Shown here: piece after piece, positions 10,705 to 22,323 of the stretch | Numbering within the stretch: the stretch's first letter is position 1 | How the letters are laid out: each line of letters starts with the position of its first letter | From: Haberlea rhodopensis | Lineage: Eukaryota; Streptophyta; Magnoliopsida; Lamiales; Gesneriaceae | Length of the DNA stretch: 64,000 nt | Assembly (NCBI GenBank): GCA_907163345.1 | Contig: CAJQUN010000060.1 | Span: 2,108,001 to 2,172,000 of the forward strand | Direction of reading: 5' to 3' | Program-made: the position numbers and the translations under genes | The notes under the pieces: model-generated | What the model saw: the letters and a program-made list of their open reading frames with translations, nothing else | Databases searched by the model: none | Told to the model about the DNA's origin: nothing

Positions 10705-12345
10705 ATGGCTAATCTAGCAAATGAGTTTGCTCAAGGTCAATCGACAAATCGCCCTCCGCTTTTCATGGGTGATAACTACGGTTATTGGAAGAATAGAATT
10801 TCTCTATACATCCAATCCGTAGATTATGATCTATGGAAAATCATAGTGAAAGGTCCACATATTCCTTTAAAAGAAGTTGGGGGAATTAGTGTTCCCAAAG
10901 AAATGGACGATTTCACTAGAGCGGATATGATATTAATTTCACAAAATGCTAAAGCTATTAATATTTTGCATTGTGCTTTAGATATGAAGGAGTACAACCG
11001 GATCTCAATGTGCTCAACGGCAAAGGAAATTTGGGACAAATTGCAAATTTGTCATGAGGGCACTAATCAAGTAAAGGAGACCAAGATTGATCTATTGCAA
11101 CTCAAGTATGAAACCTTTGAGATGGAGTCCGGAGAAGAAGTTGATTCCATGTTTAGGAGGCTCACCCTTATCATAAATGAGCTTGCCCAACTTGAAGAAA
11201 AATACCATCCAAAGCAAATATGGAGGAGAGCACTAAGGGCCTTACCTAAAGAATGGGATGCAAAGAGGACGACCATCATCGAGTCCAACAAAGGGGAGAA
11301 CGCATCTTATGATCTTGATGAGCTCCATGGCACCTTTGTGACCCATGAGCTTGAAGTTGCCACAAGGAGAGAAGTGAAGGAGGAGGATAGATCCAAAAGA
11401 AATGGGATTGCCTTGGTTGGAAGGAAAGACCATTCCGATGATGAAGAAGATGATGATGATGAAGAGATGAGGTTGTTCACAAAGAAGTTCAAGAAGCTCT
11501 TCAACAAACATAGCAAGTCAAAGACCTCCATTGCTACCAAACAAGAATCCAAAAATGAGGTAACTTGTTACAATTGTCAAGAAATAGGCCATTATGCTAA
11601 CAAATGTCCTAGGAAGAAGAATGAGGACAAAGGGAAGAAGAAAGCGTTCATAGCCACATGGAGTGATAGCGACTCCGATGAAGAAGAAGCCAAAAATCCT
11701 TGTCTAATGGCTCTTGGAGATGTAGATGAAGAGGATGATGATGAGGTACCATCTTATGATGAATTATTAGATGCTTATAATGAACTCATTGATTGTCTTG
11801 GTAAAACCAAGAAGAGCAACAAAGTGCTTAAACTAGACTTGGCTAAGAAGGAAGAAGAAAATATTATTTTGAAAAACCAAGTGATTGATTTAAAGACTTC
11901 TCTTGCCAAGTTTAGTGATAGTAGTTTAAAGATAAATGAATTGCTTGGCTTACAACGTTGTAGCTTTGACAAAGCCGGGTTAGGCTACTCAAGCAAATCA
12001 AAATCCTTTTCTAGCTTGTTGGCCAAAGCAAAGCATGACTCTACTACTTGCTATTATTGTTGCAAAAATGGTCATACCAAGAACAAATGTAGATTTGCTA
12101 GAATCCAATACCAACCTAACAAAAGGTGGAAATGGATCCCAAAGGTGCCTAAAGAAGCTAACCATCAAGGACCCAAAAATCAAATGGGTACCAAAGATCC
12201 TTCTATTATTAATTTGTCTTGTAGGGACAACCATGGATTGGAGGATGAAGGACCAAGCAACTCAAAGGAGGAGTTTATTCTATTCACCACCATAGAAGAG
12301 ACGAGAGGCGTTGGACCTATGACAAGAACTAACTCTTGTCATTGA
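10705..12345 (+). CDS. copia gag polyprotein (capsid/nucleocapsid), intact
   Basis: An open frame of 546 aa from ATG 10705 (MANLANEFAQGQSTNRPP) to TGA 12345; the frame is open upstream, but this is the first ATG after the primer site. Residues about 25-200 form the UBN2/retrotransposon gag capsid region (FMGDNYGYWKNRISLYIQ, then KEIWDKLQ, SMFRRLTLIINEL). Two CCHC zinc knuckles bind RNA: CYNCQEIGHYANKCP (about residue 289) and CYYCCKNGHTKNKCR (about residue 449). Acidic runs (DDEEDDDDEE) and a coiled coil lie around them. Gag assembles the virus-like particle. No pol frame follows, so enzymes must come in trans from a related full-length element. The intact frame suggests recent or selected activity. 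Confidence 0.9.
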   Translation: MANLANEFAQGQSTNRPPLFMGDNYGYWKNRISLYIQSVDYDLWKIIVKGPHIPLKEVGGISVPKEMDDFTRADMILISQNAKAINILHCALDMKEYNRISMCSTAKEIWDKLQICHEGTNQVKETKIDLLQLKYETFEMESGEEVDSMFRRLTLIINELAQLEEKYHPKQIWRRALRALPKEWDAKRTTIIESNKGENASYDLDELHGTFVTHELEVATRREVKEEDRSKRNGIALVGRKDHSDDEEDDDDEEMRLFTKKFKKLFNKHSKSKTSIATKQESKNEVTCYNCQEIGHYANKCPRKKNEDKGKKKAFIATWSDSDSDEEEAKNPCLMALGDVDEEDDDEVPSYDELLDAYNELIDCLGKTKKSNKVLKLDLAKKEEENIILKNQVIDLKTSLAKFSDSSLKINELLGLQRCSFDKAGLGYSSKSKSFSSLLAKAKHDSTTCYYCCKNGHTKNKCRFARIQYQPNKRWKWIPKVPKEANHQGPKNQMGTKDPSIINLSCRDNHGLEDEGPSNSKEEFILFTTIEETRGVGPMTRTNSCH

Positions 12346-13001
12346 GGGTAAAATTTATTTTTTGTTAAAAGAGCAATTTCAAAATTCATTGGCACAAATT
12401 AATTGTGATCAATAAATATTGAAGCTCAATATTCATTGAAGTAAAATGCATAACCCCTTAGCATAATTGTTGAAATGCATGATGTATGCTTATCTTTTTA
12501 TAGTAAGTAGCTTGATATGCTTTGAATTCAAATTTGAATATGCTATGTGAAAATGTGCAAGTATATGATTTGTTATAATATTTTTATTATTTTGTTTTTG
12601 GCATGAATGCATGAACATATGCACACATTGCAACTTTTAGAATTAATTGTTGAGTGCCTTAAACACATGGTTGTGATTCACCTCTATATGATTCAATCTT
12701 GTTTGATGAGGAACATGTGTAATTTGAAGCTATATGTCAACATATAAATTATGCCATGTTTATTTGAATTTTATGCTTTTTGATTATCACAAAAAGGGGG
12801 AGAATTTTGTGATAAATTTGAACCTTAATACATGCATAGTTTAAGGGGGAGAGCTTATGTATGCATGGTTTGAGGGGGAGAGTTATTTGGTTAATGATTT
12901 ACTTGATAACTTGTATGTGTTATGCAATTGTTAAGGGGGAGTTATTTTAACTCACATTACATGCATATTACTTATTCAAGTTTATCAAGTTTTGTGATCA
13001 T
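12346..13001 (+). other. Non-coding tail between gag and purine tract
   Basis: AT-rich with several GGGGGAGA purine motifs (12797, 12845, 12877, 12935). No pol sequence is recognisable. Confidence 0.6.
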
Positions 13002-13016
13002 CAAAAAGGGGGAGAT
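13002..13016 (+). other. Polypurine tract of the copia element
   Basis: AAAAAGGGGGAGAT lies directly before the second LTR start TGTTGAGCC. Confidence 0.8.
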
Positions 13017-13504
13017 TGTTGAGCCTTAAACGCATGGTTGCGTTTAATGCGTTAAATTATCCCCGGTCAATCTTTGAGTTTTGATGATCAACAAAACTTG
13101 TGTTTGTTATACTAATGCATTTACTTAGTGTGCAGATTAAGTGATGAAAAGTGGTTTGGATTGAAGAAAATCAAATGTGCATATTCTGGCCTGGATCGCC
13201 CCAGGCGATGGTGATCATCGCCCCAGGCGATGGGTGCCAGGAGGGGCATCGCCACGCACATCGACAGAGGCGATGGCTAGGCGAGCATGCGATGAAGATC
13301 GCCCCAGGCGATGGTGACCAATGCCTGAGGCGATGGCAGCCACAGGGACTTCGCCCCGCACATCGACTGGAGCGACGCCGAGGCATGGCGCGGGCATGCG
13401 CGCAGGGAGATCGTCCGAGGCGATGGGCTGAACGCCCGAGGCGATGGCACGAACGCCTGAGGCGATCTGGAGTTCGTTTGAGGCAATGCAAGATTTGAAG
13501 GAGC
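13017..13504 (+). repeat. 3' LTR of the copia element, truncated
   Basis: Matches the first 488 bp of the LTR at 9249 with few changes, then stops inside the palindrome array where the chromovirus LTR begins at 13505. The remaining roughly 900 bp of this LTR are not found elsewhere in the window. Confidence 0.88.
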
Positions 13505-15440
13505 TGAAGGCCTCCCTACCTTAAGCGCCGATTAAAGGCGTAAGAAGAGCTAAACATACATCTATTGGAGTATAAAGATCATGTTGATGCCTCGAGCTAT
13601 TAGGATTACAGTGCCAAAATAAAATTCCAAAAATGGTTAATTACATTCCCAGCTAAATGAATGTTAATCCTATAGTTTTACACTACTCCTATAGTAGAGA
13701 CTATACAAAAGAATCATGTCATCCTATACCAATAGCTCTCCTCACAAGCCCACTGCATCAACCTGCTCCTTAGCCCTTCATGCCAAAATGTACCTACAGG
13801 AACAACCCCCAAACCATGAGCATATAATAATCATAATCATACCAACAAGATTATGATATAAAATGCATAACCGTAAATACAAATAACTTCTTGTAATATA
13901 TATGCACTTAAAAACTCCCTTTGGTTGTCCCTGTACCACAAGCATAATCAATAGATTATAATGCCAATAATGTATGTCATGACATGCATCCATTCCATTA
14001 GAACCAATGACCAATTTCCAAGTCTTATTATATCAGTGGCATAATACCCCTCGCTTTAACATGATAGCGGCATTAATACCCCTCGCTTCGACAATACCAG
14101 CGGCAATAATATCCCTCCCTATAATATGACAGCGGTTGTTCTTCGCTTCTACATATTAGCGGCAAATATTCTCTCATCGCTACGGTATGACAGCGGCAGG
14201 TATTCTATCATCGCTACGCCATGAAGGCAACAAGTACTCTTCATCACTGGAATATAATCTCGACTTACAATCACATGCACCAATGCATCCATGAGTGTAT
14301 GCAACCATAATGCATCAACCAATTTGTGTATGCAACCATAATGCATAACCCAACATATATATGCAACCATAATGCATAATCCAATACGTAAAAATACATT
14401 TTAACGTCTGATGCCTGTACGTCTCACTACGCACCTTTGTTCCAAAAGTGGAGATGTTGTAGAACTTTATCTCCTTGATGGTGTTGCTACCTGGGATGGT
14501 TCTACACAATCACACAAACCAATATTAGAAGCCAAATAATAGTCTGATACCAAAAATCCCACAAAATAACCAAAATAACCAATTCTGGCATCTCGCGATC
14601 GATCGCTATAATGTCCCGATCGATTGCGAGATCCAGCAGCCAAAATGCCCAAAAATCTGTATTCGACAATCGATCGCCAAGTTTAGCGCGATCGATCGCG
14701 AGACCCACCGATCGATCACCCAAACTTGGCGATCGATAGCCAAATGCTGCTGCTCGCTCCAATCCATTCATACTCAAGAACTAACCAACCATAAACACCA
14801 AAACATCATATATCAACAATACCAACACATTTCCTACCATAAAACCGTAACCCAACCACATACAACTTATACCCAAAAACTAACCCATTTTCCCCCAAAT
14901 ATTTCAACCCATTTCAAAACAAAACTTCATAAAACCAATAAGGAGGGATCCATACCTCTTTATGCTTCAAATTCTACCAAGAAATCCAACAAATGAAGAT
15001 TTTACAAAGGTTTCTCCTCCTCTCCTTTGGGTTGGACGATTTTGGGGTTGGGGGTAGGGTTTGGGAGTGATTTGAGAGAAGTGAGTGAAGTGTTGGGGAG
15101 TTGGGTTATAGGGGGTTTAATTAAAATTATACCCCGGTATTTAGCATGATGTATAAAATATCCCTACATGATATTTAAAGCATTTTCCAAAAATGCACCA
15201 TAACCTCAATTAAAACATGCTTTACCAAAATAATCAACACCCAACCCAAATAAGTCATGCCATAACTCAAATTCCCAACATGCATCACATGCACACTGAA
15301 ATGCATTACCAGGTCACGCCCACCTCATGACTAAGTATTTCACCATAATAATTAATTCAACACTAAATTAATTAACACCATAATTGTCACATAAACATAA
15401 TTAATGTCCAAATGCACATAATTATTTCGGGGATATCACA
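13505..15440 (-). repeat. 3' LTR of the Tekay-type element
   Basis: 1936 bp. It contains a GCGATCGATCGC-type palindrome cluster at 14595-14740 and repeated stretches with GCATCAACCAATTTGTG and ATAATGCATAACCCAAC motifs near 14280-14390. Confidence 0.85.
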
Positions 15441-15479
15441 ATACTCTCATACTTATAAGATTTCTTCCTCGAAATCGCA

Positions 15480-18400
15480 TGCACTTACCAATCCGAAACT
15501 AAACATACCAGAAAACAGTTCCGGGTAGTGCTGCACCATGTGCCGCTCCGTCTCCCACGTGGCCTCCTCGACACCCCTGCGATCCCACTAAACCTTGACC
15601 ATCGATATCACATTGTTCCGAAGTCTACGATCTGCCCGATCCAGAATTCTAACCGGTCGTTCCACATAGGACACATCCGAATCCAACTGAACCTCTGAAG
15701 GCTGCAACACATGAGACATATTCGGCTCATACTTCCGCAACATAGATACATGAAATACGTCATGAATACCCGACAATGACGGTGGCAAAGCCAGACGGTA
15801 AGCCAAAGTACCGATGCGCTGTTAAATCTCAAACAGTCCAACATACCTCGGTGATAATTTACCGTGCATTCCAAACAACACCACACATCTGAAAGGTGAA
15901 ATCTTCAAAAAGACCTTATCCCCCAATTGGAATTCCAACGGTCGCCGCCGTTTATTCGCATAGGCTGCCTGTCTATCCTGGGTTGCCTTCATTTTCTGCC
16001 GGATTACCTTTATCTTTTCCTCCATCTCCCGAATCAGTTCGGGTCCTCCGATCGATTTGCTAGTCAGGTCATCCCAGTACAATGATGACCTACAACGTCG
16101 ACCATAAAGAGCCTCGAATGGAGCCAAATGAATGCTCGCCTGATAGCTATTATTGTATGAGAACTCTACCAAGGCCAATGAATCTTGCCATGGAGTATCA
16201 AACTCCAACACACAAGCCCTCAACATGTCCTCGAGCGTCTGTATAGTACGCTCGGTCTGACCATCCGTTTGGGGATGATATGTCGTGCTCAATCTCACTT
16301 CAGTACCCAAAGCTGACTGAAGACCTCCCCAAAAGTGAGATGTAAACCGTGGATCCATGTCAGACACAATAGAACCTGGAATCCCGTGCAGTCTCACTAC
16401 ATCCGGACATACAATTGAGACATCCTCAAGTATGTAAATGTCATACTGTACGGAATGAATAAGCTACCTTTGTCAGCCTATCCACGATACCCAAATCGCA
16501 TCAAACCCTGAAGTAGTCCTCGGCAAGTGGGTCACGAAGTCCATGGATATGTGTTCCACTTCCATTCAGGTATTTGCTCTTTAGCTCACCACCAGGCCTC
16601 TGCCTCTCTGCCTTTACTTGTTGACAGATCAAGCATCTCTTAACGAATGCTATCACATCTCGTTTCATCCGTTTCCACCAAAATTGTTCACATAAGTCCT
16701 TGTACATCTTCCTCCCGCCTGCGTGGATACTAAGTCGGCTGCTATGAGCTCACTGTAAGATCCCTCGACGCAACTCCGGTGTACATGGAACTACCCAACG
16801 GTTACCAAGTCTCAAAGAACCGTCTTCAACCACTCTGAACTTCGATGGCTGTCCAAGAAGTACCAATGATAACCATCTCTGAATCTCATCATCTGCCTTC
16901 TGGGCTCTCCTGATATTCTCATAAATATCCGGCTTTGCCAATAAAGTTGATACACATACCGGTGATGTATCCACATCGAAGTCGTAGCCCAGATGACAGT
17001 AAGAAGTCATCATAGCCGATAGATGCATGACGTCCTCAGCAGTATACTTCACCTTCCGACTCAAGGCGTCTGCTGTTAAGTTCGCCTTTCCAGGATGGTA
17101 CTCTATTTCACAATCATAGTCCTTGAGCAAGTCCATCCACCTCCTCTGCCTCATATTCAGCTCCGCCTGAGTAAATAGAAACTTCAGGCTCTCGTGATCC
17201 TTATAGAGGGTAAACGACGTACCATACAAGTAATGCCGCCAAATCTTCAAGGCAAAAATGATAGCCGCTAACTCCAAGTCATGGACTGGATATCTGGGCT
17301 CATGCGGCTTTAACTGTCTCGATGCATAAGCTACCACATGCTTATATTGCATTAGCACACATCCCAATCCCTGTAGTGATGCATCAGTATATAGAACAAA
17401 CCTCTTGTTCTCCATGGGGATCACCAACACAGGCGTTGTTGTCAACCGGTGCTTCAACTCTTGGAAGCTCTGCTCACAAGCCTCAGACCAATATAATGGT
17501 ACTCCCTTCTGAGTCAACTGTGTCAAAGGCTTAGCAATCTTCGAGAATCCCTCGACGAAACGTCGATAATAACCGGCTAGGCCAAGGAAGCTCCGTATAT
17601 CGGGCACAGAAGTAGGTGCAGGCCATTCCATCACTGCCTCTACTTTCCTGGGATCCACTGATATCCCACTGCTAGAGATGACATGCCCCAAAAACATCAC
17701 ACTGTCCAACCAGAATTCACAATTGCTGAGCTTGGCAAACAGCTGATTATCTCTGAGAATCCGGAGCACTGTCTGCAAGTGTTTTACATGCTCCTCCTCA
17801 CTCTGAGAATAGATAAATATGTCGTCAATGAACACAATGACGAACTGATCAAGATACGGTTGGAACACCCGGTTCATCGGACTCAAAAGACAGCCGGGGC
17901 GTTTGTCACTCCGAATGGCATAACCAAAAACTCGTAATGCCCATACCGAGTCCAAAATGTTGTCTTCTGAACATCCTCCTCTCTGACCCAAATCTGATAG
18001 TACCCAGACCTTAAGTCAATCTTGTTATACAGCTTTGTGCCTTGCAACTGATCAAATAGATCGTCAATCTATGGAAGAGGATACTTATTCTTCACCGTTG
18101 CCTTATTCAGTTGCCGGTAATCGATGCACAATCGCATCGAACCATCTTTCTTCTTAACGAATATAACCGGCTCGCCCCAAAGCGATACGCTAGGGCGTAT
18201 GTATCCTTTATCAAGGAGTTCCTGTAACTGCTCCTTCAATTCTCTTAACTCCGTCGGTGCCATTCTATAAGGGGCACGAGAAATAGCGGACGTTCCCGGT
18301 AACAACTCAATCCCAAACTCAACCTCTCTAGTCGGTGGGAATCCTGGAATTTCCTCCGGAAACACATCGGCAAACTCTGCCACTACGGGTACATCCTCAA

Positions 18401-20021
18401 CCCTCAATTCTTTCTTCTTTTCCGCCATGTCCACGGCATAGATAAGATAGCTCGTATGTCCACGTTCCAATAATCGTGACATTTTAACAGCCGATAAATG
18501 AAATCTTCGCACGAGAACCGTTCCCATAGAAAGTTCACTGAATCCCCTGATCAGATCGAAAATGAACCGTTCTCTGTCGGTTATCCACCACTGACTGATA
18601 TATGTTCAGTATATCGATGCCCACAATGCAATCGAAATCTGACATACCCAAAACAATCAAGTCCGTCTTCAACTCATTGCCCTCAAAATAAATGAGGCAG
18701 TCATAAAGAAATGGGTCAGCGATAACATTCTTTCCAGTGGGCGTCGAGACAAAAGAGTCGTGGGTAACAGAGACTTGCACATAAGATGTCTCTCTACAAA
18801 ATCCACAGATACAAAGGAGTGCGAGGCACCTGTGTCTATCAAAATAAAAGCGGAATATGTAAATAAAAGACACGTACCAGCAATCACCTCCTCTGGAGCT
18901 GCCTCGGCCTGCTCCCTAGTCAGTGCATAAACATGTCCTTGAGGTGGCCCCATCGCCTGACCTCCCAACTGTCGTGGCACCACCGGTTGCCTCTGCTACA
19001 CTGTCCCACTAGTAAACCTCCCCCTGCCTTCTCTGAGGTCTATCTGTCCATCACGATTCTGACAAAACCGAGCAATGTGGCCCATCTTGCCACATTTATA
19101 ACAAACCGTACAGTCACGCATCACATGCGGTCCTCCACAAAAATGACATCTTACTTCTCCAACTCTACTTGCTTGAGTTGGTCCTCCAATGGTTGATGCA
19201 CTGCCCCTCCGGTCCCCTTGTTTACGACTATCCGGTCGCTTCTCACTAAATCGGGAAGAAGATGAAGTTCCACGAGATTTAAAAGATCCTCCTCGAGGCC
19301 TCAGATTATCAGATGAAGATCTTTGCGATGGAACTTGTGGGGGTATAGCATCAGTATACGCACCAACTCCAATCTCTGCTAGCTCTGCTATAGTAAGAGC
19401 ATCATCAAAAGAGCTGGGGTTGTTGGAGATAACCCCGATCAAATAGCTCCGGCCTCAAACCTTTCAAGAAGAGCCTCATCTTGGCATGTCCATTGGTAGC
19501 AATGTGAGGGACATACCTCAACAGCGATGAGTAATGCATGGCATACTCCGAGATAGTCATGCTACCCTGCTTTAAGTTGGTGAACTCATCCTCCTTCATC
19601 TGCCTAGCAGCCGCGGAAAATACCGGTTCAAAAATCGGGTCCTAAATAAAGTCAAGTCCACCAACATCCCTTGAGCCCTCAACTCCATCACTGTCATCTT
19701 CCACCACATGGAAAACTTCTTGGCCAACTGAAATTTCGCTAGTCACAACCAAGCAGTCCTAGCACAGGGTGCAGACACAAATATCTGCTCAATTCTTTCC
19801 AGCCATTCCTCTGCTTCCTCCCCTGTCTCAGTTCCCTCAAAGTGGGGCGGATGAAAAGTCAGAAACTGTGTTAGGCTCAATTCTCCAGGTAATAATGGTT
19901 GTGCAATAGGTTCAACACCCATAGTCGATGGTGGTAGGGAATTAGTCTGTGCGATACTAGCATTCACACTCCCCACATCACCCACCTCCTCATTTAGATG
20001 TTCCAGGTTTCTGGCTGCCAT
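15480..20021 (-). pseudogene. Tekay-type gag-pol polyprotein, multiply broken
   Basis: Reading right to left: gag starts at ATG 20021 (MAARNLEHLNEE) with the capsid motif FHPPHFEGTETGEEAEEWL. Zinc knuckle CYKCGKMGHIARFC lies near 19075. Protease has the active site LIDTGASHSFVS near 18800. RT begins at 18527-18069 (KKDGSMRLCIDYRQL) and continues in a 413-codon open stretch 17991-16750 with FIDD, the RNase H start LYTDASLQGLG and the linker YHPGKANLTADALSRK. The integrase zinc finger is at 16707-16501, and the core (GIPGSIVSDMDPRF, then YHPQTDGQTERT) at 16397-15822. A chromodomain end (EEATWETERHMVQHYPELF) lies near 15515-15570. Breaks occur near 19740, 19620, 18985, 18530, 18050, 16720, 16430, 15820 and 15590. 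It cannot encode a functional polyprotein. Confidence 0.88.
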
Positions 20022-20216
20022 GCTGTAATACAAGGGTTAACAACAATACCAGAAACAATTCATATGTTACACCGTCAGATAACATTAATAACATAAAACA
20101 TGTTAGTATAACAATTTTATAAACCAATATGCACCACAGCATAAACATGCTCATAAGTGAACACCTAACCAACAAGTTTGCTAAGTCTACCCTTCACTCA
20201 TTCCCGGGTTCTCTAA

Positions 20217-20232
20217 CCTGGCTCTGATACCA
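20217..20232 (-). other. Primer binding site of the Tekay-type element
   Basis: The minus strand reads TGGTATCAGAGCCAGG, four bases from the LTR end, complementary to initiator tRNA-Met. Confidence 0.85.
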
Positions 20233-20236
20233 CTAA

Positions 20237-22323
20237 TGTAAGGCTTCTATACCTTAAGTGCGGATTAAAGGCATAAGAAGAGCTAAACATTCATCTATCA
20301 GAGTATAAAGATCATGTTGATGCCTTGAGCTATTAGGATTACAGTGCCAAAATAAAATTCCAAAAAAGGATTAATTACATTCCCAGCTAAATGAATGTTA
20401 ATCCAATAGTTTTACACTACTCCTAGAGTAGAGACTATACAAAGAATCATGTCATCCTATACCAATAGCACTCTTCACAAACTCAATGCATCAACCCGCT
20501 CCTTAGCCCTTCATGCCAAAATGTACATACAGGAACAACCCCCAAACCATGAGCATATAATAATCATAATCATACCAACAAGATTATGATATAAAATGCA
20601 TAACCGTAAATACAAATCACTTCCTGTAATATATATGCACTTAAAAGCTCCCTTTGGTTGTCCCTGTACCACAAGCATAATCAATAGATTATAATGCCAA
20701 TAATGTATGTCATGACATGCATCCATTCCATTAATACCAATGACCAATTTCCAAGTCTTATTATATCAGTGGCATATCATCCATTCCATTAATACCAATG
20801 ACCAATTTTCAAGTCTTATTATATCAGTGGCATAATACCCCTCGCGTTAGCATGACAGCGGCATTAATGCCCATCGCTTCGACAATACCAGTGGCAATAA
20901 TATACATCGCTATAATATGACAGCGGAGTGTTCTTCGCTTCTACATATTAGCGGCAAATATTCTCTCATCGCTACGGTATGACAGCGGCAAGTATTCTAT
21001 CATCGCTACGCCATGAAGGTGGCAAGTACTCTTCATCACTGGAATATAATCTCGACTTACAATCACATGCACCAATGCATCCAATGAGTGTATGCAACCA
21101 TAATGCATCAACCAATTTGTGTATGCAACCATAATGCATAACCCAACATATATATGCAACCATAATGCATAATCCAATACGTAAAAATACATTTTACGTC
21201 CGATGCCCGTACGTCTCACTACGTACCTTTGTTCCAAAAGTGGAGATGTTGTAGAACTTTATCCCCTTGGTTGTGTTGCTACCTGGGATGGTTATATACA
21301 ATCACACAAACCAATATTAGAAGCCAAATAATAGTCCGATACCAAAAATCCCACAAAATAACCAAAATAACCAATTCTGGCATCTCGCGATCGATCTCTA
21401 TAATGTCCCGATCGATCGCGAGATCCAGCAGCCAAAATGCCCACAAATCTGTCTTCGGCGATCGATCGCCAAGTTTGGCGTGATCGATCGCCATACCCAC
21501 CGATCGATCGCCCAAACTTGGCGATTGATCGCCAAATGCTGCTGTTCGCTACTGCTTGCGCGCGATCGATCGCCAAAAACGGGTGATCGATCCCCGCGAC
21601 CTTTTACCCGAAAATCGCCATTTTTCTTCCATTTTCCTCCCCCAATCCCTTCATACTCAAAAACTAACCAACCATAAACACCAAAACATCATATATCAAC
21701 AATACCAACACATTTCCTACCATAAAACCATAACGCAACCACATACAACATATACCCAAAAACTAACCCATTTTTCCCCAAATATTTCAACTCATTTCAA
21801 AGCAAAACTTCATAAAACCAATAAGGAGGGATCCATACCTCTTTATGCTTCAAATCCTACCAAGAAATCCAACAAATGAAGATTTTACAAGGGTTTCTCC
21901 TCCTCTCCTTTGGGTTGGACGATTTTGGCGTTGGGGTAGGGGTTGGGAGTGATTTGAGAGAAGTGAGTGGAGTGTTGGGGAGTTGGGGTATTAGGGGGTT
22001 TAATTAAATTATGTCTCGGTATTTAACATGATGTATAAAATATCCCTACATGATATTTAAAAGCATTTTCCAAAAATGCACCATAACCTCAATTAAAACA
22101 TGCTTTACCAAAATAATCAACACCCAACCCAAATAAGTCATGCCATAACTCAAATTCCCAACATGCATCACATGCACCCTGAAATGCATTACCAGGTTAC
22201 GCCCACAACATGACTAAGCATTTCACCATAATAATTAATTCAACACTAAATTAATTAACACCATAATTATCACATAAACATAATTAATGCCCAAATGCAC
22301 ATAATTATTTCGGGGATTTCACA
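20237..22323 (-). repeat. 5' LTR of the Tekay-type element
   Basis: 2087 bp. The palindrome cluster (GATCGATC core) is at 21385-21600. A duplicated segment of about 58 bp lies near 20715-20830. Confidence 0.85.

Larger units (their letters stand above)
9249..13504 (+). mobile_element. Non-autonomous Ty1/copia element carrying only gag (TR-GAG type), 3' LTR truncated
   Basis: LTR 9249-10656 begins TGTTGAGCCTTAAACG and ends CCAACA. A tRNA-Met primer site, a long gag ORF, a non-coding tail and a purine tract follow, then a second LTR from 13017 that is cut at 13504 by the chromovirus LTR. There is no protease, integrase or RT between gag and the purine tract. The gag, primer site and LTR style resemble Sire/Tork-like copia elements. 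It inserted just after the end of the Tat antisense ORF. The two LTRs look very similar where both exist, implying a fairly young insertion. Confidence 0.85.
13505..22323 (-). mobile_element. Ty3/gypsy chromovirus, Tekay type, decayed
   Basis: LTRs lie at 13505-15440 and 20237-22323. On the minus strand they start TGTGATATCCCCG (or TGTGAAATCCCCG) and end with CCTTACA or a close variant. The primer site is at 20217-20232. Gag, protease, RT, RNase H, integrase and a chromodomain follow in that order between 20021 and 15480. Left flank bases (GGAGC) and right flank bases (ACGGG) do not match, so there is no target duplication. The left flank is copia LTR and the right flank is Tat RT. The right LTR carries about 150 bp more than the left, including a duplication near 20770-20830. 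Confidence 0.88.
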
